From JAVBMU01 sp031552185 (GTDB lineage: Bacteria; Actinomycetota; Actinomycetes; Actinomycetales; Cellulomonadaceae): 64,000 nt of DNA. This document shows, in pieces, positions 8,729 through 16,820 of this stretch. The position numbers and the translations under genes were made by a program. The notes beneath the pieces were generated by a model. It did not search any database. It worked only from the letters and a program-made list of their open reading frames with translations, and was not told the DNA's origin. The stretch lies in assembly GCA_031552185.1 (NCBI GenBank), contig JAVBMU010000025.1:1-64000 (forward strand). Direction: 5' to 3'. How positions within the stretch are numbered: the stretch's first letter is position 1; each line of letters opens with the position of its first letter.

Positions 8729-8810
8729 GCGAGGTAGAGCCACGGCGCGCGAGGTAGAGCCGTAGCGCGACCGACACGCCGGTCCCGCGACACCACGGAT
8801 CTACCTCGGC
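8729..8810. repeat. 82-bp intergenic element, copy A
   Basis: Aligns without gaps to 22381-22462; by eye 13 of 82 positions differ. The ends are imperfect inverted repeats (GAGGTAGA near the left end, TCTACCTC near the right end), so the transcript can fold. AGGTAGAGCC is also duplicated within it (period 23). The right end supplies the TAG stop of the minus-strand RND gene (8801-8803). It sits between two converging genes, which suits a bidirectional terminator. Confidence 0.7.
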
Positions 8811-11800
8811 CGCGCCGGCGAGATTCCGCCGTCCGGCGAGATTCCGCCGTCCGGCGTGCGGTCCGCGGCGTGCGGGCCGACCCGGTCGGACGCCTCCGTC
8901 CGGGCCTCGGCAACCGCCCGACCGGCCGACTCGGTCGCCACGTCACCCTTCGCCGACTCCCCCGCCTCAACCGCCTCGCCCTCGCGGCGCCGACCGGCCC
9001 GGTCCGCAGCCTTGCGCTCGCGCCGCTCGCGGCGCCGCAGGGAACCGCGCTCGACCAGCATGTACAGCACCGGCACGACGACGAGGGTCAGGAAGGTCGA
9101 GGACACCAACCCACCGATCACGACCAGAGCCAACGGCCGCGCGATGAATCCGCCGCCCCCGGTCAGCCCGAACGCCATCGGCGTCAGCGCGAAGATCGTG
9201 GCGAGCGCCGTCATCACGATCGGCCGCAGCCGCTTGCGCGACCCCTCGACCACGGCCTCGTCGAGCGACCGCCCGCGTTCGCGGTACTGGTTGATCAGGT
9301 CGATCAGCACGATCGCATTCGAGACGACGATCCCGACCAGCATCAGCACACCGATCAGCGACGGAACTCCGAGCGGGGTGGAGGTGGCCAGGAGCAGCAG
9401 CAGCGCGCCGGTGGCCGCGAACGGGACCGACACCATCAGGATCAGCGGCTGGATGAGGCTGCGGAACGTCGCGACCATCACGATATACACGATCAGGATG
9501 GCGATCAGCAGCGCCACGCCGAGGTCGCCGAACGCCTTGGACTGCTCGGCGGCCACGCCGGCGACCTCGACACTCGCCCCGGCCGGCAGGGTCAGGTCGT
9601 CGATAGCTGCGGTCAACTGAGTCGTCAGCGCGCCCAGGTTCTGCCCGGCCGGCGTCACGGCAATGGTCGCGGACCGCTCGCCGTCGACCCGAGTGACGGA
9701 CGTCGGCACGCTCACGTCCTCGACCTCGGCGAGCGAAACCAGCGGAACCGGCCCCGCCGCGGTCGGAATCACCAAAGCCTTCACCTGCTCCGACGTCGCC
9801 GGCGCGGCGCCGGCGGCGATCTTCACCTGGACCGGACCCTCCCCGAGGTCCACAGCCCCGATCGGCATCGCAGACATCTGCCCGGCCACCATGCCGCTGA
9901 CCTGGGTCTCGGTCAGACCCTTCGCGGCGGCCGCCGTGCGGTTGACCGTGATCTGGACGATCCGCTGGTCCGCTGCGAGGTTGTTCGTCACCTCGGCGAC
10001 CCCGGTCACGTCCCGGGCGGCCCGCTCGACCTGCCCGGCCGCCGCCCGCAGCACCTCCGCGTCCGCGGCCCGCACATCGAGGTCGACGGTTTGGGACCCG
10101 AAGGCCGAATCGCCGCCGGCGACCGCGACCTCGGCGCCGGCCGCCGCCTCGGCGCCCGCCACCTTGCGCAGCGTGGTCAGGAACTCGTCGGAGTTCGTGC
10201 CGTCGTCCACGGTCACGGCGAACGTCGCCTTCGGCGTCGAACTACCGAAAATGGCCTCCATGCCGCTCGCGGTCCCGACGGTCGACTGGACCGACTTCAC
10301 GCCGTCGGTCTCGATCAGCGCCCGTTCGAGCTTCTTCGCGGCGGCGTCCTGGGCGACCAGCGACGTACCCGGCTTGAAGGTCTCGGTAACGGTGAGCGTG
10401 TCCTGCCCGGAGTTGCCGATGAAGTTCGTCTGCAGGCTGCCCGCGAGCGCCCCCGTGCCGACCAGGACCAGGCCGGCGGCGACCAGGATCAGCACCGGAC
10501 GGCGCAGGGACAGGCGCAGCGTCGGCAGGTAGGCCCGCTGCCACAGCCCGCGCCGCTCCTTGGCCTCGGCCGCCTCGCGGGCGGTCGCGTCATCGACCAC
10601 GGCGGGGGCCTTGATGAACCAGTAGGCGAGCACCGGCACGACCATCAGCGCCACGATCAGGGAGGCGAGCATCGCGATCGTCACCGTGATGGCGAACGGA
10701 CGGAACAGTTGGCCCACGAAGCCGCCCACCATCGCGATCGGCGCAAAGACCGCCACCGTGCACACCGTCGAGGCGGTGATCGCGCCGCCCACCTCGCGCA
10801 CCGCCGTGAGGATGGCATCCAGCTTCGCCTCGCCGTAGGAGAGGTGTCGCTTGATGTTCTCGATGACGACGATCGAGTCGTCGACCACCCGCCCGATGGC
10901 GATCGTCATGGCACCGAGCGTCAGGATATTGAGCGTGTAGCCGGTCAGGTTCATCACCGCGAAGGTCGCACACAGCGACAGCGGGATGGACAGCGCCGAG
11001 ACCAGCGTGGATCGCACCGAGACGAGGAACATCAGGATCACGACGACGGCGAACAGCAGGCCGAGCCCGCCCTCCGTCGACAGGTCCTCGATCGACCGCT
11101 CGATGAACGGTGCCTGGTCGAAGACGATGTCCACCTCGAGCCCGTCGATGTCCAGGTCGGCGACGACGTCGCGCACCGCGTGCGATACCTCGACCGTGTT
11201 CGCGCCCGGGGCCTTGGTGATCGCGACGGCGAGCGACGGCGAGCCGTCCAGCCGGGAGTAGCTGGTCGCCTCCGACCGGCCGGCGGTGACCGTGGCCACG
11301 GTCTTCAGGACGACCGGACCCTTGGCCGAGACCAGCGGAAGGTTCTCCAGGTCCGCAACGCTCATGATCCGCGTGCCGGCCTGGACGCTGAGCGTCGTGT
11401 CGCCGTCGGTCACCGTGCCCGCGGGCAGGACGACGCCGTTGTCCTTCAGGACGGTCGCCACCTGGGGCTGGGTCACGCCGGCCGCGGCCATCCGCATCGG
11501 GTCGAGCTTGATGGTGACCACGGGGTCCGCCAGGCCGGAGATCGCGACGGAGCGCACGCCCGACAGCGCCTCGAGCGCAGGCACCAGGCTCTCGCGAACG
11601 GTCCCCGCGAGTTCTTCGGGCGTCGTGTCGGCATTCGCGACGGCGAGCTGGATCACCGGCATGTCGTCCAACGATCCCGTGAGCACCTGCGGCGTCACGT
11701 CCGCAGGCAGCTCATTCTGGACCCGGGCGAGCGCGGTGGACAGTTGCTGCCCGGCCGTGTCCATGTTGGTGCCGTACTCGAATTCGACCATTGTCACCGA

Positions 11801-12067
11801 CACCGACGTCGAGGACGTCGCGGTGACCGCTTTCACGCCTTTGACCCCGCGTACCGCCGCATCGACCGGTTCGGTGACCTGGCGGTCCACCACCTCCGGC
11901 GAGGCCCCCGGATACACCCCGACAATTCCCGCGGCCGGGAATTGCAGCGACGGGATCAACTCCTGTTTCAGCGAGAACAGGCTGAAGATGCCGACGACGG
12001 CGATCGCGACGGTGGCCAACGCGACCACGGTGCGGTTGGCGAGGGACATGCGGGCAAGGCGGAACAC
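8801..12067 (-). CDS. RND-family efflux permease (HAE1/AcrB type)
   Basis: 1088 aa from the GTG at 12067, which has AGGAGG 5 nt upstream. The N-terminus runs straight into TM1 (residues about 12-30), then a large extracytoplasmic loop with GVYPGASPEVVDRQVTEPVD, TM2-6 around 330-540, a second large loop (about 560-830) and TM7-12. The intramembrane acidic pair of the proton relay is in RVVDDSIVVIENI. Duplicated porter loops identify a single-chain RND pump of the Gram-positive SwrC/YerP kind. The last about 75 residues are hydrophilic and end in two 18-bp repeats (8816-8851) encoding GGISPD. It is divergent from marR, its likely regulator. Confidence 0.93.
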   Translation of the reverse strand: MFRLARMSLANRTVVALATVAIAVVGIFSLFSLKQELIPSLQFPAAGIVGVYPGASPEVVDRQVTEPVDAAVRGVKGVKAVTATSSTSVSVTMVEFEYGTNMDTAGQQLSTALARVQNELPADVTPQVLTGSLDDMPVIQLAVANADTTPEELAGTVRESLVPALEALSGVRSVAISGLADPVVTIKLDPMRMAAAGVTQPQVATVLKDNGVVLPAGTVTDGDTTLSVQAGTRIMSVADLENLPLVSAKGPVVLKTVATVTAGRSEATSYSRLDGSPSLAVAITKAPGANTVEVSHAVRDVVADLDIDGLEVDIVFDQAPFIERSIEDLSTEGGLGLLFAVVVILMFLVSVRSTLVSALSIPLSLCATFAVMNLTGYTLNILTLGAMTIAIGRVVDDSIVVIENIKRHLSYGEAKLDAILTAVREVGGAITASTVCTVAVFAPIAMVGGFVGQLFRPFAITVTIAMLASLIVALMVVPVLAYWFIKAPAVVDDATAREAAEAKERRGLWQRAYLPTLRLSLRRPVLILVAAGLVLVGTGALAGSLQTNFIGNSGQDTLTVTETFKPGTSLVAQDAAAKKLERALIETDGVKSVQSTVGTASGMEAIFGSSTPKATFAVTVDDGTNSDEFLTTLRKVAGAEAAAGAEVAVAGGDSAFGSQTVDLDVRAADAEVLRAAAGQVERAARDVTGVAEVTNNLAADQRIVQITVNRTAAAAKGLTETQVSGMVAGQMSAMPIGAVDLGEGPVQVKIAAGAAPATSEQVKALVIPTAAGPVPLVSLAEVEDVSVPTSVTRVDGERSATIAVTPAGQNLGALTTQLTAAIDDLTLPAGASVEVAGVAAEQSKAFGDLGVALLIAILIVYIVMVATFRSLIQPLILMVSVPFAATGALLLLLATSTPLGVPSLIGVLMLVGIVVSNAIVLIDLINQYRERGRSLDEAVVEGSRKRLRPIVMTALATIFALTPMAFGLTGGGGFIARPLALVVIGGLVSSTFLTLVVVPVLYMLVERGSLRRRERRERKAADRAGRRREGEAVEAGESAKGDVATESAGRAVAEARTEASDRVGPHAADRTPDGGISPDGGISPARPR
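8816..8851 (-). repeat. 18-bp tandem duplication at the 3' end of the RND gene
   Basis: Two perfect copies of an 18-bp unit encode GGISPD twice just before the stop. The frame is kept, so only the C-terminal tail is lengthened. Confidence 0.9.
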
Positions 12068-12106
12068 AAGGCCTCCTGGAACCGGCCGGGATTCGAAGCG
12101 AACGCT

Positions 12107-12116
12107 TTGCGCGCAA
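12107..12116. promoter_or_regulatory. Palindrome TTGCGCGCAA, possible MarR operator
   Basis: A perfect 10-bp palindrome lies 40 nt upstream of the RND start and about 90 nt upstream of the marR promoter. MarR dimers bind short palindromes of this kind in the divergent promoter region of the pump they control. Binding is inferred, not shown. Confidence 0.4.
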
Positions 12117-12203
12117 GATCGGCTCAAGAGCGGAACGCTGGTACTCGTCGGAGCATAGCCCCCGTGAGCGACTTGGTGCCCCGTCGGGTGCGCGCCCCGG
12201 CGG

Positions 12204-12209
12204 TAGGGT
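12204..12209 (+). promoter_or_regulatory. -10 box of marR (leaderless)
   Basis: TAGGGT ends 6 nt before the ATG at 12216, the spacing of a leaderless actinobacterial promoter. No Shine-Dalgarno lies between them. No -35 stands out. Confidence 0.5.
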
Positions 12210-12215
12210 GCATTC

Positions 12216-12788
12216 ATGCCGGATGTCGGTCCCCCCAGCGCAGTTGACCCGACGTTGAGCCGCGTCGAGTTCGCGGTGGCCCAGTTGCTGCGCCGCGCCG
12301 AACGCCGCGGACCCTCGGCGCGGCCGGCGGCGGCGCGCGAGCCGCTCGACCGGTCCGGCTACCTCCTGCTCAGCGCGCTCGCGGCGCACGGACCACTCAC
12401 CGTCAACGCCCTCGCCGCCGCCCTGGGTCTCGACGGTTCCACCGTGACGCGGCAGGTCGAGGCCCTGCAACAGACCGGCCGGGTGGAGCGGACCAAGGAT
12501 CCCGCGGATCGACGCGCCGTCGTCGTCGTCCCGACGCCGACCGGAACGGGTGATCTGCGGATCACCCGGCATCGGCGGTCCGCGTTGTACGCGAGCGTGC
12601 TCGCCGCCTGGACCGACGCGGACCGGCGGACGCTCGCCGACCTCCTCGAACGCCTCAACACGGACCTGGATGCCCATCGCCGCCGGGGCGACCACCTCAG
12701 CGCGGGCCGGCCGCCGGAACAGCAGCCGCCGGAACACCGGCCGCCGGAACACCAGCCGCCGGAACACCAGCCGCCGGAACTGCAATAG
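12216..12788 (+). CDS. MarR-family transcriptional regulator
   Basis: 190 aa. Residues about 10-150 form a MarR winged helix: the recognition region HGPLTVNALAAALGLDGSTV, then TRQVEALQQTGRVER, and the wing DPADRRAVVVVPT. It probably represses the divergent RND pump (starts 149 bp apart, palindrome between). After residue 165 the protein is a repeat tail (PPEQQ, PPEHR, PPEHQ, PPEHQ, PPELQ) made by five 15-bp units. This 3' end overlaps the convergent MFS gene by 92 nt, and the repeat codes for a different repeat on the other strand. Confidence 0.9.
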   Translation: MPDVGPPSAVDPTLSRVEFAVAQLLRRAERRGPSARPAAAREPLDRSGYLLLSALAAHGPLTVNALAAALGLDGSTVTRQVEALQQTGRVERTKDPADRRAVVVVPTPTGTGDLRITRHRRSALYASVLAAWTDADRRTLADLLERLNTDLDAHRRRGDHLSAGRPPEQQPPEHRPPEHQPPEHQPPELQ

Positions 12789-14001
12789 CCGCCGACGTGA
12801 CCGGCACGGGGTCCGGCGCCTCCGTCGCCCCGCCCGCGCCCACCGCGCCCACCGCCCGGGCGACCGCGCGACCGAAGACCGCAAGCGTCGCCAGGGCGAC
12901 GGCGAGCACGGCGATGGCCACCCAGTACGGCGCGCGCAGGTTGCCGCCGTCGGCGAGCAGCCCCGCAACCACGGGTGCGGGCGCCGCGAAACCCCAACGG
13001 ACGAGGTTGAACGCGCCGGTCGTCACGCGCCGGTCCGGCGAGCCGGTCGCGAGGGCCAGGTCGGTGAGGACGGCGTTGCACACCCCCATGCTCACGCCCG
13101 CGACGACCAACAGCAGCACCGATTCGATGGTCGCCCGCGACGTCGCGAGCCCGATCAGGCCTGCGAGCAGCACCACGAGGGCCGCGCCGACGGTCCGCAC
13201 CGCCCCGATCCGGTGCGCCAGCCGGTGTCCGATCCCCAGGATGCCGACGGCAAGCCCCAGCCCCCAGGCGGTAAAAACGAACCCGAGCGGCACCACGTCC
13301 AGGCCGAGATAGACCGGCGTGAAGCCCAGCACGGTGAAGAAGACGAAGTTGTAGCCGGCGGTCACCACGCACACCACCACGAATGCCGGCCGCCGATAGG
13401 TCCCGAAGACCTGCCCCAGGCGCAGCGGCCCGGGCCGACCGGCCGGGTCGCGCAACTTGCCGAGCGCCAGCCCGAGCGCCACCACCATGAATCCCCCGCA
13501 GAGCAGGAACGGCGCCCGCCAACTGATCCGGCCGAGCAGGCCCCCGATCAGCGGCCCGAACGCGAACCCGAGCCCGACGCAGGTCTCGAACAGCTCGACC
13601 GCCCACTCCTCATCGCTCGCCAACGCCACGAGCAGGGCCATCGCCGTGGCAAAGAACATGGCGTTGCCCAGTCCCCACAGGCCGCGCAGCGCCGCCAGCG
13701 TCGCGATGGATCCGCTCACGGCGGCTCCGGTCGCCGCCAGGGCAACCACGCCGACGCCGCAGGCGAGCACCGCCCGGTACCCGAACCGGCCGGTGGCCAG
13801 CACGGCGGGGATCATCCCGACGGCCATCACCGCGACATACGCCGTGAAGAGCAGTTCGATCTGCCAGGTCGACGCCCCGAATTCGACGCCGATGATCGGC
13901 AGGATCGGGTCGACGACGGCGATGCCGCAGATGGCGAAGAAGGCGGTGACCGTCGTCGCGAGGATGGCGGTGCGATGGGGTTCGGGGCGCGCGCGGGACA
14001 C
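12697..14001 (-). CDS. MFS transporter (DHA1-like drug:H+ antiporter)
   Basis: 434 aa from a GTG at 14001; no strong ribosome-binding site. Twelve hydrophobic segments span residues about 12-390. The loop between TM2 and TM3 reads LATGRFGYRAVLACG, a form of motif A, and TM5 has GLGFAFGPLIGGLLG, motif C of antiporters. The last about 30 residues are a repeat tail (PAAGV units) encoded by the 15-bp repeats that on the opposite strand encode the MarR tail. A small inverted repeat lies in the AT-rich region upstream. Confidence 0.9.
   Translation of the reverse strand: MSRARPEPHRTAILATTVTAFFAICGIAVVDPILPIIGVEFGASTWQIELLFTAYVAVMAVGMIPAVLATGRFGYRAVLACGVGVVALAATGAAVSGSIATLAALRGLWGLGNAMFFATAMALLVALASDEEWAVELFETCVGLGFAFGPLIGGLLGRISWRAPFLLCGGFMVVALGLALGKLRDPAGRPGPLRLGQVFGTYRRPAFVVVCVVTAGYNFVFFTVLGFTPVYLGLDVVPLGFVFTAWGLGLAVGILGIGHRLAHRIGAVRTVGAALVVLLAGLIGLATSRATIESVLLLVVAGVSMGVCNAVLTDLALATGSPDRRVTTGAFNLVRWGFAAPAPVVAGLLADGGNLRAPYWVAIAVLAVALATLAVFGRAVARAVGAVGAGGATEAPDPVPVTSAAIAVPAAGVPAAGVPAAGVPAAAVPAAGPR
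12711..12785. repeat. Five 15-bp tandem repeats coding on both strands
   Basis: Five units starting CCGCCGGAAC occupy 12711-12725, 12726-12740, 12741-12755, 12756-12770 and 12771-12785. On the plus strand they encode PPE(Q/H)(Q/R) units of MarR; on the minus strand they encode PAAGV-type units of the MFS protein. Because the unit is a multiple of three, gain or loss of a unit keeps both reading frames. Confidence 0.95.
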
Positions 14002-14049
14002 GAAGGACTCGATTCGAAGGGTGCCTGTTCGGCGGACACGGGACAGTTT

Positions 14050-14064
14050 GCTGCTATTAGCAGC
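14050..14064. promoter_or_regulatory. Inverted repeat GCTGCT-ATT-AGCAGC in an AT-rich promoter pocket
   Basis: A perfect 6-bp inverted repeat with a 3-nt spacer lies 49 nt upstream of the MFS start, inside an unusually AT-rich stretch (about 14044-14085) for this genome. This is a plausible operator or -10 region for the MFS gene on the minus strand. The regulator is unknown. Confidence 0.4.
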
Positions 14065-14109
14065 TATCTATCTGTAGACTACACCATCCGGTTCGCGCGC
14101 CCGCAAACC

Positions 14110-14919
14110 TCAGGTGCGCCGGCGGAACCAGGACTTGCGGTGCGGCCGGCCGGTGTCGTCGAACTCCCAGTCGCCGTTGTTTCTCTCGGCGACGAATTCG
14201 GCCTCCGGCGTCGGCTCGTCCGTCCCGGACGCCGCCCGCGCGGAGGCGACCACCTGGTCGACGTGGCCGTCCTCGTCGAACCGGACCATGACCGTCCCGG
14301 TCTCGATGTGAATGCTCAGCGTTCCGTCGGAACCCGCGCTGAGCGTCAGGCCGCGCCGGGACGCGTACGAGGCCACCGCCCGCCAGTGGTCCACCACCGA
14401 CGTCGTCGCGACGCCCTCCGCAATGGACCGGGTGACGGATTCGAGCGTCGGCGCGTCGAAGGCGAAGCTCGGGTGATCCAGCAGGAACCAGGCCGTGGTG
14501 CCGCCCCGCACCGGCGCCCGGTAGTGCGTGAACGTGTGGGTCAGCGCCTTGGCGGCCAGGACCAGGCGGAACGGCAGCCCGTCGGTCAGCGCCAACCGGG
14601 CCTCGCGCAATTCCGGGATCGCCGATCCGATCGCGTGCACGTGCCGCGCGGCGACCAGCACCGAACCCGGGAAGCCATTCACGTTCTCCCAGGCCCACAG
14701 CCACGTGCCGTTGCGCCGGGAGGCCGAACCAATGAACTGCACCTCGCAGTCGACGGTCACCCCGGACGGCGCGGTGAACGTGAGCATCCCCGCGCCGAGG
14801 TCGATTTCCCACGCGTCATCGGCATGCAGATCGGCCATCCGGGCCTGGGCTTCCGCCGAGATAATCGCGACGTCGTCCACCAGGTTCTGGAGCGTGACGG
14901 GGGCGTGGGGTTCGGACAC
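14110..14919 (-). CDS. DUF6882 domain protein
   Basis: 269 aa from the GTG at 14919 (MSEPHAPVTLQNLVDDVAII). An in-frame ATG at 14970 would add 17 residues but has no better ribosome-binding site. The DUF6882 core shows WEIDLGAGMLTFT, then FIGSASRRNGTWLWAWENVN and a second copy-like half ending DGHVDQVVASAR. No signal peptide or membrane segment, so cytoplasmic. Its biochemical role is unknown. It lies downstream of the odd tRNA gene on the same strand. Confidence 0.75.
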   Translation of the reverse strand: MSEPHAPVTLQNLVDDVAIISAEAQARMADLHADDAWEIDLGAGMLTFTAPSGVTVDCEVQFIGSASRRNGTWLWAWENVNGFPGSVLVAARHVHAIGSAIPELREARLALTDGLPFRLVLAAKALTHTFTHYRAPVRGGTTAWFLLDHPSFAFDAPTLESVTRSIAEGVATTSVVDHWRAVASYASRRGLTLSAGSDGTLSIHIETGTVMVRFDEDGHVDQVVASARAASGTDEPTPEAEFVAERNNGDWEFDDTGRPHRKSWFRRRT

Positions 14920-15022
14920 ATAACGATGGTAGCCACCGGATGGTGATTCCAGGAGGGCGGGATGCCCCAAAGATCCTCAAAGCGACTGATCCGTCTCCGC
15001 GGGGAGAGAAATGCCGGGGCCG

Positions 15023-15096
15023 CGCCCCCACCGGGATTCGAACCCGGACTGGGCCGATTTTAAGTCGGCTGCCTCTGCCGGTTGGGCTATGGGGGC
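15023..15096 (-). tRNA. tRNA with anticodon UAA (reads UUA) and a short variable loop
   Basis: Read on the minus strand: acceptor GCCCCCA pairs with TGGGGGC, the D-arm has GG in its loop, the anticodon stem GCCGA/TCGGC encloses the loop CTTAAAA (anticodon TAA), the variable loop is only 5 nt (CCAGT), and the T-arm CCGGG/CCCGG encloses TTCGAAT. The discriminator is G and CCA is not encoded. Anticodon UAA predicts leucine, but leucine tRNAs normally have a long variable arm and A73; this one has neither. One D-stem pair (13-22) is C-A. Identity is therefore uncertain. Confidence 0.8.
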
Positions 15097-15104
15097 GTGA
15101 AAAC

Positions 15105-15110
15105 ACCCTA
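15105..15110 (-). promoter_or_regulatory. -10 box of the tRNA gene
   Basis: TAGGGT on the minus strand ends 8 nt before the tRNA 5' end, placing the transcription start at or next to the mature 5' end. No clear -35. The rest of 15111-15324 shows nothing recognisable. Confidence 0.45.
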
Positions 15111-15324
15111 TCCGGACCGAGCAGCGGTCGTCGCGACCCGACCCACGCCGAGCCCGGTGTCGCGCCGTCAGCCGGCGCGAAAACCCAGCGCCCGCGCCGC
15201 CACGCTCACGTCCGCGTAGAACCATCGGCGCCGAGTTGGCCGGCATAGGCGACCACGGGCGCGGCGGCCCCCCCGGCCCGCCCGGCCGAGCGGGGCCGCC
15301 GCCCGCCGTCGTCATCGCACGCCG

Positions 15325-16683
15325 CTACAGCGCCAACCGGTCGCGGACGACCGTCGCCAAGTCGCCGGCCACGCGGTCGGCCTGGTCCTGCGACGCCGCC
15401 TCCACCATCACCCGCACCAGCGGTTCCGTGCCGGACGGGCGCAACACCACGCGGCCGGTCTCGCCGAGCTCGGCCTCGACGCGCTCGATGGCGTCGCACA
15501 CCTGCGGGTCGGACGCCGCCCGGGCCTTGTCCACGCCCGAGACGTTGACCAGCGTCTGCGGGAGTCGGCGAATGCCGGCCGCCAGCTCGGCGAGTCGCCG
15601 CTCCTCCTTGCGCACGCACGAGGCCAATTGGAGGGCGGTCAGCACGCCGTCGCCGGTAGTCGCGTGCTCGGACAGCACAATGTGCCCCGACTGCTCGCCG
15701 CCGATGCTGAAGCCGCCGGCGCGCATCGCCTCGACGACGTACCGGTCCCCTACCGCCGTCTGCACGGTCTCGATCCCGGAGTCGCGCATCGACAGGATCA
15801 GCCCGAGGTTGCTCATCACGGTGATCACGAGGGTGTCGTCGACGAGCACCCCGCGGGCCTTGAGGTCGCGGGCGAGGATGCCCATGATCCGGTCGCCGTC
15901 GACCACCGCCCCCGTGTGGTCCACCGCGATGCAGCGGTCCGCATCGCCGTCGAAGGCGACGCCGAAGTCCGCCTCCGAGGCGACGACCACCGCGCGCAAC
16001 TGCTCCGGGTGGTTCGAGCCGCACTTCTCGTTGATGTTGCGTCCGTCCGGGCTGGCGTTCATCACCACGACGTCGGCCCCCGCGGCCCGCAGCGCCGTCG
16101 GGCCGACCTCGCTCGCGGCGCCGTTGGCGCAGTCCACCGCGATCCGCAGCCCGGCCAGCGGCCGGGCGTCGCCGGTCGCCCCGACCGCCCCCATCAGGTG
16201 GTCGATGTACTCGCTGCCCGCGGTGCCGGTGTCGACCGAGATCCGGCCCACGGCCGCGCCCGTCGGGCGCTGCCAGGGCGATCCCAGCCGGGCCTCGATG
16301 GCGTCCTCGACGGCGTCGTCCAACTTGACCCCGCCGCGGGCGAGGAACTTGATGCCGTTGTCCGGCATCGGATTGTGCGAGGCGGAGATCACCACGGCGA
16401 AGTCCACGTCCATTGCCCCCCCGAGGTATGCGACGGCGGGCGTCGGCAGCACGCCGACGTTCAGCACGTCCACGCCCGCGCTCGCCAGGCCGGCCGCGAG
16501 CGCCGCGCCGAGGAACTCCCCCGAGACCCGGGTGTCCCGCCCGATCAGCGCCCGGGGCCGGTGCCCCGGCGCGGTCGAGGCGCCCAGTTCCAGGGCCGCC
16601 GCGACGCCGAGCGAGAGCGCCAACTCGCCGGTCACGTGCTCGTTCGCCAATCCCCGCACACCGTCCGTACCGAACAGCCGCAT
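15325..16683 (-). CDS. glmM: Phosphoglucosamine mutase
   Basis: 452 aa, standard length. GlmM interconverts glucosamine-6-phosphate and glucosamine-1-phosphate, feeding UDP-GlcNAc for peptidoglycan and amino-sugar polymers. The start at 16683 (MRLFGTDGVRG) is chosen over an upstream in-frame ATG because GGAGG lies just before it. The catalytic phosphoserine loop VISASHNPM is near residue 100, the metal loop DGDADR near 240, the sugar-binding GEQSGH near 320 and the phosphate-binding RPSGTEPLVRVM near the C-terminus. It follows rplM-rpsI on the same strand, as in Streptomyces. Confidence 0.97.
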   Translation of the reverse strand: MRLFGTDGVRGLANEHVTGELALSLGVAAALELGASTAPGHRPRALIGRDTRVSGEFLGAALAAGLASAGVDVLNVGVLPTPAVAYLGGAMDVDFAVVISASHNPMPDNGIKFLARGGVKLDDAVEDAIEARLGSPWQRPTGAAVGRISVDTGTAGSEYIDHLMGAVGATGDARPLAGLRIAVDCANGAASEVGPTALRAAGADVVVMNASPDGRNINEKCGSNHPEQLRAVVVASEADFGVAFDGDADRCIAVDHTGAVVDGDRIMGILARDLKARGVLVDDTLVITVMSNLGLILSMRDSGIETVQTAVGDRYVVEAMRAGGFSIGGEQSGHIVLSEHATTGDGVLTALQLASCVRKEERRLAELAAGIRRLPQTLVNVSGVDKARAASDPQVCDAIERVEAELGETGRVVLRPSGTEPLVRVMVEAASQDQADRVAGDLATVVRDRLAL

Positions 16684-16777
16684 CGCTTGCCTCCTCACCG
16701 GGGCCGGGCGGTCAGCGCCCGACCCGGGTCTCCATCGGCCGAAAATGTGAACAGTCGATCAATGATTCCTCAACGCG

Positions 16778-16810
16778 GATGGCCCCGGCGGTTGCACCGC
16801 CGGGGCCATC
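16778..16810 (-). terminator. Terminator after rpsI
   Basis: A perfect 15-bp stem (GATGGCCCCGGCGGT and its complement) closes a 3-nt loop, 11 nt after the rpsI stop. There is no U-run, as is common in high-GC actinobacteria. Confidence 0.8.
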
Positions 16811-16820
16811 GGGAAGTTGC

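Noticed and set aside
8870..12247. A long plus-strand frame opposite the RND gene
   Set aside because: Same high-GC shadow effect; the composition (Arg/His/Asp-rich) is not protein-like and the RND gene is unmistakable.
14962..15063. A small ORF on the plus strand with AGGAGG before its ATG, running into the tRNA
   Set aside because: It is antisense to the tRNA, only 33 codons, and encodes nothing recognisable; the ribosome-binding-like sequence is probably chance.
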